Assembly (NCBI GenBank): GCA_946409145.1
Contig: CAMJVA010000020.1
Coordinates: 1 to 13,155, forward strand
Origin: an uncultured Enterococcus sp.
GTDB lineage: Bacteria > Bacillota > Bacilli > Lactobacillales > Enterococcaceae
Reading direction: 5' to 3'
DNA length: 13,155 nucleotides
Shown here in pieces: positions 1 to 5,729 of the stretch; positions within the stretch are counted from its first letter, which is position 1; each line of letters begins with the position of its first letter. A program made the position numbers and the translations under genes. The notes beneath the pieces were generated by a model, which worked only from the letters and a program-made list of their open reading frames with translations, had not been told where the DNA came from and ran no database searches.

Positions 1-13
1 TTTTTCGGTACAG

Positions 14-42
14 TTGAAAAAATAGGCTACCTAAGCTAAACT
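14..42 (+). promoter_or_regulatory. Candidate sigma-A promoter for glmU
   Basis: A TTGAAA -35 hexamer at 14-19 is followed after 17 nt by TAAACT at 37-42 (4 of 6 matches to TATAAT). It would start transcription about 40 nt before the glmU start. Transcription may also come from genes upstream of the window, which cannot be seen. Found by motif only. Confidence 0.45.
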
Positions 43-88
43 AAAAAAGAATTAAAGCAATGGTCTACAGATTTAAGGAGGAGAAGTA

Positions 89-1465
89 ATGGATCGTTTT
101 GTAATTATTTTAGCCGCTGGTCAAGGAACCCGGATGAAATCAAAATTATATAAAGTACTACATAAGGTTTGTGGAAAAGCAATGGTGGATCACGTGGTCA
201 GTGAAGGAGAAAAATTAAATCCGGCCCAAATGATTACGATTGTAGGGTTTGGTGCTGAAAAAGTGCAAGAAGCTTTAGGCAATCGGACAGAGTATGTGTT
301 ACAAGAACAACAATTAGGAACAGGACATGCTGTTTTACAAACAAAAGACCTTTTAGCAGGAAAAAAAGGAACCACTGTGGTTTTAAGTGGGGATGCCCCT
401 CTTTTAACAGCTGAAACCATTGAAGCGTTGTTTAAAGACCACCAAGAAAATAAGCGAGCTGCTACAATTTTATCTGCCATTTATCCCAATCCTACAGGTT
501 ACGGGAGAATTGTTAGAAATTCTACTGGTGAAGTGGAAAGAATTGTCGAACAAAAAGATGCCACAGAAGAAATTGCTAAAATTAAAGAAGGTAATTCTGG
601 CACCTATTGTTTTGACAATGAATTATTATTTGAAGCGTTAAAAGAAGTGAAAACTGATAATGCTCAAGGAGAATATTATTTAACAGATATTATTGAAATT
701 TTAAAAAACCAAGGACATTCTGTAGGTGCCTTTCCCATGGAAGATTATCAAGAATCTTTAGGGGTGAACGATCGAATTGCTCTCAGTCAAGCGACAAAAA
801 TTATGCAAAAAAGAATTAACGAAGGACATATGAGAAACGGTGTGACTTTTTACGATCCAGAACACACTTATATTGACGCTGACGTGGTCATTGGTTCAGA
901 TACCATTGTAGAAGGCAACGTGACCATGAAAGGTAAGACAGTTGTTGGAGAAAATTGTGTGATTACTTCAGGAAGCCGCTTAGAAAATGCGACTATTGCT
1001 AATAATGTTTTAATCAGATCTTCTGATATTGAAAGTTCTTCTATGGATGAACACAGTAATATTGGACCTTTTGCTCATCTTAGACCAGAGTCACATATTG
1101 GCAAAAATGTCCACATTGGAAACTTTGTAGAAGTGAAAAAATCTACCATTGACGAAGATACTAAAGTTGGACATTTAACTTATGTAGGAGATGCGACTTT
1201 AGGAAAAAATATTAATATTGGTTGCGGCACAGTTTTTGTTAACTATGACGGAAAAAATAAACATCATACTACAGTGGGAGATAACGTGTTTATTGGCTGT
1301 AATGCTAATTTAGTAGCGCCTTTAACCATTGAAAAAAATTCCTTTATTGCAGCTGGCTCTACGATTACAAAAGACATTCCAGAACTTTCCATGGCTATTG
1401 CTAGAAGTCGCCAAGAAAATAAAGAAGGTTACGCCAAAAAACTTCCTTATTATGAAGAATTCTAG
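89..1465 (+). CDS. glmU: Bifunctional UDP-N-acetylglucosamine pyrophosphorylase / glucosamine-1-phosphate N-acetyltransferase GlmU
   Basis: GlmU makes UDP-GlcNAc in the cytoplasm in two steps: acetylation of glucosamine-1-phosphate with acetyl-CoA, then uridylyl transfer from UTP. The product feeds peptidoglycan and teichoic acid synthesis. The N-terminal Rossmann-like uridyltransferase has the signature LAAGQGTRMKS at residues 8-18, the metal-binding Asp in GDAP (D102) and GVND with N227. The C-terminal half, from about residue 252, is a left-handed beta-helix of hexapeptide repeats (VVIGSD, VVGENC, HIGNFV and others). It carries the acetyltransferase His in GHLTYVGDA (H362) and the NYDGKNK segment. 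At 458 aa it is full length. The ATG at 89 follows an AAGGAGGAG ribosome site at 76-84. The following gene is prs, the pairing also seen in Bacillus; a 164-bp gap with its own promoter candidate separates them. Identification is very secure. Confidence 0.97.
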   Translation: MDRFVIILAAGQGTRMKSKLYKVLHKVCGKAMVDHVVSEGEKLNPAQMITIVGFGAEKVQEALGNRTEYVLQEQQLGTGHAVLQTKDLLAGKKGTTVVLSGDAPLLTAETIEALFKDHQENKRAATILSAIYPNPTGYGRIVRNSTGEVERIVEQKDATEEIAKIKEGNSGTYCFDNELLFEALKEVKTDNAQGEYYLTDIIEILKNQGHSVGAFPMEDYQESLGVNDRIALSQATKIMQKRINEGHMRNGVTFYDPEHTYIDADVVIGSDTIVEGNVTMKGKTVVGENCVITSGSRLENATIANNVLIRSSDIESSSMDEHSNIGPFAHLRPESHIGKNVHIGNFVEVKKSTIDEDTKVGHLTYVGDATLGKNINIGCGTVFVNYDGKNKHHTTVGDNVFIGCNANLVAPLTIEKNSFIAAGSTITKDIPELSMAIARSRQENKEGYAKKLPYYEEF

Positions 1466-1561
1466 TATTCTATAAGTAAGAAAAAAACTAAGATTATTTT
1501 TAAAAATTTATGAGAAACCGCTGAAATAATCCACTTATTTAGACTTCTGTACTAAAAATGC

Positions 1562-1590
1562 TTGAAATCTGTTATCAAAACAACTAGTAT
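1562..1590 (+). promoter_or_regulatory. Candidate sigma-A promoter for prs
   Basis: TTGAAA at 1562-1567 and TAGTAT at 1585-1590 are separated by 17 nt, giving a leader of about 30 nt before the prs start. The rest of the glmU-prs gap is AT-rich, with only a weak AAATAA/TTATTT inverted repeat (1524-1540). No terminator is seen after glmU, so prs may also be co-transcribed with glmU. Confidence 0.5.
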
Positions 1591-1629
1591 ATTAGTGAAT
1601 TGAAAAACCAAAAACATATGGAGGGCCTC

Positions 1630-2604
1630 ATGTCTAAACATTATTTTGATCCAAGATTGAAGATTTTTGCTTTAAATTCCAACAAACCTTTAGCAGAAAA
1701 AATTGCCAAAGCGGTGGGTGTGGAATTAGGACGTACTTCAGTGAAAAAGTTCAGTGACGGGGAAATTCAAATTAACATTGAAGAAAGTATTCGGGGAGCA
1801 CATGTTTATGTTATTCAGTCTACTTCTAGTCCGGTAAATGACAATTTAATGGAACTATTAATTATGATTGATGCCCTAAAACGAGCTAGCGCCCAAACTA
1901 TTAACGTGGTAATGCCTTATTATGGTTATGCCAGACAAGACAGAAAAGCGCGAGCTAGAGAACCGATTACAGCAAAACTTGTGGCTAATATGTTAGAAAC
2001 TGCTGGAGCAACTCGCGTGTTAACTTTAGATTTACACGCTGCGCAAATTCAAGGATTTTTCGACATTCCAGTGGATCACTTAATGGGAGCACCTTTGATT
2101 GCTGATTATTTCTTAGAGAAAAAACTTTTTGGTGATGATGTGGTTGTTGTTTCTCCTGACCATGGTGGTGTCACAAGAGCCCGTAAACTAGCAGAATTTT
2201 TAAAAGCACCTATTGCAATCATTGATAAACGTCGCCCTAGAGCTAATGTGGCTGAAGTGATGAATATTATTGGTGAAGTCAAAGGGAAAAAATGTATCTT
2301 AATTGATGATATGATTGACACAGCAGGAACAATTACTTTAGCAGCCAATGCTTTAAAACAAGCTGGGGCAGTGGAAGTTTACGCTTCATGTACGCACCCT
2401 GTGTTATCTGGTCCAGCTATGCAAAGAATCCAAGATTCAGCGATTTTAAAATTAGTGGTTACTGACTCTATTTACTTACCAAAAGAACGGTTAATTGATA
2501 AAATTGACCAAATCTCTGTGGCTAATTTAATGGGAGACGCTATTAAACGTATTCACGAAAATAAACCTGTGAGTCCTTTATTTGAAACAAAACATACGAA
2601 ATAA
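1630..2604 (+). CDS. prs: Ribose-phosphate pyrophosphokinase (PRPP synthetase)
   Basis: Transfers pyrophosphate from ATP to ribose-5-phosphate to give PRPP, the precursor of purines, pyrimidines, NAD, histidine and tryptophan; it is cytoplasmic and forms oligomers. Family signatures are intact: FSDGEIQINIEESIRG near residues 41-56, the catalytic flexible loop YYGYARQDRK at 97-106, DLHAAQIQGFF at 134-144, SPDHGG at 175-180, and the PRPP-binding loop ILIDDMIDTAGT at 223-234. The reading frame stays open back to a TTG at 1600 and an ATG at 1618. I chose the ATG at 1630 because GGAGGG lies just before it (1620-1625) and because the family begins MSKHYFDP. This gives 324 aa, the usual length for class I enzymes. 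It converges with mscL, with a bidirectional terminator in between. Confidence 0.96.
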   Translation: MSKHYFDPRLKIFALNSNKPLAEKIAKAVGVELGRTSVKKFSDGEIQINIEESIRGAHVYVIQSTSSPVNDNLMELLIMIDALKRASAQTINVVMPYYGYARQDRKARAREPITAKLVANMLETAGATRVLTLDLHAAQIQGFFDIPVDHLMGAPLIADYFLEKKLFGDDVVVVSPDHGGVTRARKLAEFLKAPIAIIDKRRPRANVAEVMNIIGEVKGKKCILIDDMIDTAGTITLAANALKQAGAVEVYASCTHPVLSGPAMQRIQDSAILKLVVTDSIYLPKERLIDKIDQISVANLMGDAIKRIHENKPVSPLFETKHTK

Positions 2605-2612
2605 ATAAAAAA

Positions 2613-2648
2613 ACGTTCAGCTCTTAGGAGTTGAACGCTTTTTCTTTT
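2613..2648. terminator. Bidirectional rho-independent terminator between prs and mscL
   Basis: A 10-bp stem (2614-2623 with 2628-2637, one G-U pair) encloses a TTAG loop. On the plus strand the stem is followed by TTTTTCTTTT. On the minus strand it is followed by a run of seven T. It can therefore end prs transcripts and catch mscL transcripts. The left arm also resembles the left module of the repeat near pgsA (see findings). Confidence 0.85.
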
Positions 2649-2716
2649 AAAGTTAAAGGGATAAAATTTTTGACCAGAAAATATTATATTTATCAATGGA
2701 GTACATCATTTTCATC

Positions 2717-2855
2717 TGGACATTGTCCAGCAAAACGAGCTAGCTCTCGGTGCAAAATCACTTGCTGAATTCGCGACAAAATTCATCGCTAAATTTTTCA
2801 AGCGCATTTTGCTTGAGAGCTGAACGAGCTCGTTCAGCTTTTGTTATAAAAAGAG
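2717..2855. repeat. Modular palindromic intergenic repeat, copy 1 (prs-mscL)
   Basis: This stretch holds nested dyads: a perfect CTGGAC-ATT-GTCCAG hairpin (2716-2730); a longer imperfect stem pairing 2742-2758 with 2806-2821 (AGCTCTC and GCAAAAT arms); and a perfect 22-bp palindrome at 2818-2839. The heptamer ACGAGCT occurs twice, at 2735-2741 and 2824-2830, 89 bp apart. Its two ends match the sequence before pgsA: 2717-2745 against 10065-10093 (21 of 29) and 2824-2855 against 10083-10114 (29 of 32). It ends 1 nt outside the mscL stop codon. No open reading frame of note lies inside. Small modular palindromic repeats (EFAR) have been described in Enterococcus faecalis. I cannot confirm membership without a search. 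Confidence 0.75.
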
Positions 2856-2856
2856 A

Positions 2857-3279
2857 TTACATTTCTTTTTTATTTTGTTCCGCTAAAAGGTCGCGAATTT
2901 CTTTTAAGTAAGTTTCTTCAGCAGAAATTTCTGCTACTTCTTCCTCTTCTTCTTTTTTCACACCAAAAGAACGTAATTTATTCACGGCTTTAACAATTAA
3001 AAATAAAACAAAAGCAGTAATAATAAAGGCAATAATAGCATTAATAATCAGATCAAAATCTAAGAAAAGTTTGGTTCCAGGAAGATTAATTTTCATCCCG
3101 GTAAATTCGCCATTTTTAGAAGCTCCAGGAATAAAAGAAATGACCCAACCAACAAGGGGGGTAATGAAACCTTCCACTAATGAATTGACAATGGCTGTAA
3201 AAGCGGCCCCAATAACAACCCCAACAGCTAAATCAACCACGCTTCCGCGCATAATAAATTCTTTGAATTCTTTTAACAT
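2857..3279 (-). CDS. mscL: Large-conductance mechanosensitive channel MscL
   Basis: A homopentameric membrane channel that opens under membrane tension and releases solutes during osmotic downshock. The protein begins MLKEFKEFIMRGSVVDLAVGVVIGAAFTAIV, a textbook MscL N-terminus: an amphipathic helix at about 1-13, then the pore-lining TM1 (about 14-45) with its Gly/Ala-rich face. A periplasmic-type loop rich in Gly and Lys (about 50-72) leads to TM2 (about 76-100), a charged KKEEEEE linker (108-114) and a C-terminal helix. At 140 aa it is of normal length. The ATG follows AAAGGAG read on the minus strand (plus 3287-3293). It lies downstream of srtA on the same strand but has its own promoter behind the srtA terminator, so the two are probably separate units. 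Confidence 0.97.
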   Translation of the reverse strand: MLKEFKEFIMRGSVVDLAVGVVIGAAFTAIVNSLVEGFITPLVGWVISFIPGASKNGEFTGMKINLPGTKLFLDFDLIINAIIAFIITAFVLFLIVKAVNKLRSFGVKKEEEEEVAEISAEETYLKEIRDLLAEQNKKEM

Positions 3280-3307
3280 AAATTTTCTCCTTTCAATGAT
3301 TACTTTA

Positions 3308-3336
3308 AGTATACTGAAAAAAAGGATTTTTTGAAA
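3308..3336 (-). promoter_or_regulatory. Candidate promoter for mscL
   Basis: On the minus strand a -10 hexamer TATACT (3313 to 3308) lies 17 nt after a weak -35 TTTCAA (3336 to 3331), between the srtA terminator and the mscL ribosome site. The good -10, correct spacing and position support it; the -35 is poor. Confidence 0.5.
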
Positions 3337-3351
3337 TGAAAAAACAATAGT

Positions 3352-3393
3352 TAGAAAAAAAGACCTTTGGGAAAAAATTTACCAAAGATCTTT
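3352..3393 (-). terminator. Rho-independent terminator of srtA
   Basis: Arms at 3360-3370 and 3382-3392 form an 11-bp stem (one G-U pair) with an 11-nt AT-rich loop. On the minus strand the stem is followed by a run of T, seen as the A-run at 3355-3361 on the plus strand. It lies about 10 nt past the srtA stop. Confidence 0.85.
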
Positions 3394-3403
3394 TAAGTAG
3401 CAA

Positions 3404-4057
3404 TTATTTAACTAAGGTTCCTCTAACCATCCAGCGATTCACTGAATCATCTGTACAACAAATGAGAGTAATAAGTCCCTCTCCTTCATCATCACTAATA
3501 TAAGACACTTCACTAGGGGTGATTACTTTTTTCTCTGTTAAAATATACTGGGCGGAATTTTTGCCAATGGTCATGGTAACGTGTTGTCCTGCTTCAGCAT
3601 ATTTTAACTGGCTAAATAAAATACTGCGGCGACTGGCTAAACGGTGAGCGGCTAGAGAAAAATTTTCTTTTCCTACTTCTTGATTGGGTTTTAAAGTGCC
3701 CGCGCCCACTAGTAAAGCCGCATTAGACACCCCTTCTACAATGGGAACGGCAATATTTTGTTCTTCAAAGACAACTTTTCCAATGCCATATTGGAAAATA
3801 ATATTTTTCGCGTCGGCTTTTTGGTAAGCGTCTTTGGTAATTTCAGTGACGTCAGCCCCAGAATAAATATCTTCTTTGAAAAGAGCTGTTCTTTTTTCAG
3901 TAACGTCTTTTTGTTCATCCACTAAAGATAAAGTTTCTTCAGCTTTTCTTTCATTTAAGTAATCAAATAAATAAGGTCGACCAATTAAATAAACTCCTCC
4001 TAAAAATAAAAGCAAGATAATTAGATTTAATAGTCGGGACTTGGTCTTTTTTTTCAT
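3404..4057 (-). CDS. srtA: Class A (housekeeping-type) sortase
   Basis: A membrane-bound cysteine transpeptidase that cleaves LPxTG-type surface proteins and joins them to peptidoglycan. An N-terminal basic stretch and one hydrophobic segment (residues about 8-26) act as an uncleaved signal-anchor, with the catalytic domain outside the cell. The sortase fold is seen from about residue 80 (IGKVVFEEQNIAVPIVEGVS). The catalytic His lies in SLAAHRL (H138), the catalytic Cys is C201 and the likely Arg is R208 in NRWMVRG. At 217 aa and lacking class B, C or D features, it best fits class A. One oddity is that the usual TLxTC reads TLICC, so Cys200 replaces the Thr before the nucleophile. The ATG is preceded by CAGGAGGA on the minus strand. 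It diverges from the ATP-grasp ligase gene. No substrate gene is visible nearby, as expected for a general sortase. Confidence 0.93.
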   Translation of the reverse strand: MKKKTKSRLLNLIILLLFLGGVYLIGRPYLFDYLNERKAEETLSLVDEQKDVTEKRTALFKEDIYSGADVTEITKDAYQKADAKNIIFQYGIGKVVFEEQNIAVPIVEGVSNAALLVGAGTLKPNQEVGKENFSLAAHRLASRRSILFSQLKYAEAGQHVTMTIGKNSAQYILTEKKVITPSEVSYISDDEGEGLITLICCTDDSVNRWMVRGTLVK

Positions 4058-4084
4058 GGTAGTCCTCCTGAAAGTTATGGGGCA

Positions 4085-4113
4085 ATTTTAGCATAGGTAG
4101 GAAGTTTTTACAC
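4085..4113 (-). promoter_or_regulatory. Candidate extended -10 promoter for srtA
   Basis: Read on the minus strand, TGCTAAAAT (4093 to 4085) is an extended -10 element. The hexamer 17 nt upstream (GTGTAA, 4113 to 4108) is a weak -35, consistent with an extended -10 promoter. It would give a leader of about 20 nt before the srtA ATG. Confidence 0.4.
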
Positions 4114-4249
4114 CTTTTAATGTTTAGAAAATTACTTTTTTCTTAGGAATTTATTATTATTTGATCATTATGTTTTTCTTTCTAAATAAACAAGGTATAA
4201 TGGAAAAGATTACTTATGTTACTTGTAGGGTTTTAAAGAGGAATGTGTA

Positions 4250-4278
4250 TTGCACCTTAGTTTTTACTGGGGTATAAT
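4250..4278 (+). promoter_or_regulatory. Strong sigma-A promoter for the ATP-grasp ligase gene
   Basis: TTGCAC (4250-4255) and a perfect TATAAT (4273-4278) are spaced by exactly 17 nt. Transcription would begin near 4285, so the upstream in-frame TTG at 4282 is unlikely to be the start codon. A second perfect TATAAT with similar surroundings lies at 4196-4201 but lacks a good -35. Confidence 0.8.
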
Positions 4279-4298
4279 GATTTGGATTTACCAGATTC

Positions 4299-4304
4299 GG
4301 AGGA
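4299..4304 (+). promoter_or_regulatory. Ribosome binding site that fixes a TTG start
   Basis: GGAGGA lies 7 nt before the TTG at 4312. No ATG or GTG sits at suitable distance, so this site decides the start of the ligase. Confidence 0.8.
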
Positions 4305-4311
4305 ATTTATT

Positions 4312-5529
4312 TTGAATTTAGAATTTATCCCGATTATTGTCGGGACTGATATGAATGCTTACAATATGTCCATTTCTTTTCATGAAGAATATGGGGTGCA
4401 TCCTATTTTAGTAGGACAAGCACCATTGACGTTTACTCAATACTCCACTATTCCAGCTCACATTGAATATTTTGCCGATCTTCACGAAGCGGGGAAATTT
4501 ACAATTAATTTAGAAAAAGTAGCTAAAAAATATCAAGAACCTAACAAAAAATTACTGTTAGTTGGCACCAATGATATGTACGTTCGCTACATTGTGGAAA
4601 ATGCTGAATTTTTACGGCAATACTATGTTTTTAATTATCCAAGTTTAAAAGTAATTGACCAACTACAATATAAAGCTAATTTTTATCAATTATGTGAAGA
4701 ATATGGCATTGATTATCCTACTACACGTTTTTACAATTGTGGGGATATTTCAGAAGCTTTTCACGATGAAAAAATGCGTTATCCTGTGGTATTGAAACCA
4801 AGTAATGTGATTAAGTATATTGATCTTCATTTTCCTGGGAAGAAGAAAGTTTATCGCGTGGACTCAGAAAAAGAAGTGAATGAGGTCATTAAAACTTTAC
4901 ACGACGGACACTATGATGATGATGTGATTATCCAAGAATTTATTCCTGGAGACGATTCTTATATGTGGGATGGCGTGTTATACGTTAATCAAGATAAAAA
5001 GGTCCAATTAGTTGCTTTAGGTCAAGTGGTTCTTCAAGAACATACGCCAACAGCAATTGGAAATTACACAGCGATTATGGCGCGTTTTAACCAAGACTTA
5101 ATGGATATGATGAAAAATTTCTTGGAAGAAATTGGCTATACAGGCTTTGCTAATTTCGATTTAAAATATGACGAACGAGATGGGAAATTCAAAGTTTTTG
5201 AAATTAATATTCGTCAAGGACGTTCCAGCTATTATGTGACCCGTCTTGGAGAAAATATGGCGCGGTATTTAGTAGATGATTGTGTCTATCATCAAGATAA
5301 ACCGATTAAATACGCTCAAGGAGAATATTTATTCTCAGTGGTGCCCAAAAAAGTTTTAAGAGAACATGTGGAAAATCCTGATATTCAAAAAGAAGTGCAA
5401 GCTTTAATTCAAGCTAATAAATGGGGAAATCCACTATTTTATAAAAAGGATAAAAGTTTTAAACGAAAACTTTATTTAGTCGCACGACAAATAAATTATG
5501 TGAAAAAATATCGCAATAATCACTGGTAA
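4312..5529 (+). CDS. ATP-grasp carboxylate-amine ligase, D-aspartate ligase (Asl)-like
   Basis: A stand-alone ATP-grasp enzyme of 405 aa, expected to form an acyl-phosphate with ATP and join it to an amine. Visible parts are an N-terminal pre-ATP-grasp domain starting FIPIIVGTDMNAYNMS (residues 5-20), the ATP-grasp lysine strand VVLKPSN (159-165), QEFIPGDDS (208-216), NFDLKYDERDGKFKVFEIN (281-299) and IRQGRSSYYVT (300-310). From memory, the order and wording of these blocks match D-aspartate ligase of Enterococcus faecium (Aslfm), which adds D-Asp to the Lys of the peptidoglycan stem peptide. The family also has members of unknown role, and no aspartate racemase gene lies beside this one, so the substrate is open. 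There is no signal peptide or membrane segment, so it should be cytoplasmic. The start is TTG with a strong ribosome site; the frame also extends to a TTG at 4282. It is transcribed alone, divergent from srtA, and ends at a strong terminator. Confidence 0.85.
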   Translation: MNLEFIPIIVGTDMNAYNMSISFHEEYGVHPILVGQAPLTFTQYSTIPAHIEYFADLHEAGKFTINLEKVAKKYQEPNKKLLLVGTNDMYVRYIVENAEFLRQYYVFNYPSLKVIDQLQYKANFYQLCEEYGIDYPTTRFYNCGDISEAFHDEKMRYPVVLKPSNVIKYIDLHFPGKKKVYRVDSEKEVNEVIKTLHDGHYDDDVIIQEFIPGDDSYMWDGVLYVNQDKKVQLVALGQVVLQEHTPTAIGNYTAIMARFNQDLMDMMKNFLEEIGYTGFANFDLKYDERDGKFKVFEINIRQGRSSYYVTRLGENMARYLVDDCVYHQDKPIKYAQGEYLFSVVPKKVLREHVENPDIQKEVQALIQANKWGNPLFYKKDKSFKRKLYLVARQINYVKKYRNNHW

Positions 5530-5555
5530 ACTTAGAAACTGAAACAAAAAAAATC

Positions 5556-5621
5556 CGTTTTAAAAGAACAACCAGGGTGTCATCATTTTATTAAGAAGAA
5601 GTCCCCTTTACTTTTAAAATG
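5556..5621. repeat. Large inverted repeat downstream of the ligase gene
   Basis: Arms CGTTTTAAAAG (5556-5566) and CTTTTAAAATG (5611-5621) pair over 11 bp with one G-U. Inside them AGGG (5574-5577) can pair with CCCT (5604-5607). The outer arm abuts the terminator stem directly, giving two stacked hairpins in the 3' untranslated region. Its role is unknown. Confidence 0.55.
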
Positions 5622-5664
5622 AAGGAGCTGTGACCAATTGTCACAGCTCCTTTCTCTCTTTTAT
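5622..5664 (+). terminator. Strong rho-independent terminator after the ATP-grasp gene
   Basis: A perfect 13-bp stem (5622-5634 with 5640-5652) has a CAATT loop and is followed by a T-rich tail with C interruptions (5651-5662). It separates the ligase gene from the ymfF operon. Confidence 0.88.
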
Positions 5665-5678
5665 AAAGGGTGGAAAGA

Positions 5679-5707
5679 TTGTCAAATAGCCTTTTTTCAA
5701 CTATCAT
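5679..5707 (+). promoter_or_regulatory. Sigma-A promoter of the ymfF-ymfH-ymfI-rodZ operon
   Basis: TTGTCA (5679-5684) and TATCAT (5702-5707), each 5 of 6 to consensus, are 17 nt apart. The predicted start of transcription is near 5714, leaving a very short leader that holds the AAGGAG ribosome site at 5716-5721. Confidence 0.7.
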
Positions 5708-5729
5708 TGAGAAATAAGGAGTGGAATTT

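Noticed and set aside
190..480. Antisense open frame within glmU, and similar frames inside prs, srtA, ymfH, ymfI, rodZ, pgsA and recA
   Set aside because: They lie wholly within well-supported genes on the other strand or in another frame, lack ribosome sites and show no recognisable protein features.
1600..1629. In-frame TTG (1600) and ATG (1618) upstream of prs
   Set aside because: The GGAGGG ribosome site lies after both and before ATG 1630, and the family N-terminus begins at that ATG.
2818..2839. Perfect 22-bp palindrome as a LexA operator (GAAC...GTTC)
   Set aside because: The spacing between GAAC and GTTC is 6 nt rather than 4, and it is part of a repeat between convergent gene ends with no promoter there.
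3071..3334. Plus-strand open frame opposite mscL
   Set aside because: It mirrors the mscL coding sequence, which is certain, and has no ribosome site.
2857..4057. mscL and srtA as one operon
   Set aside because: A good terminator (3352-3393) and a separate promoter candidate lie between them.
5721..5729. In-frame GTG start for ymfF
   Set aside because: It overlaps the AAGGAG ribosome site that serves ATG 5730 and has no ribosome site of its own.
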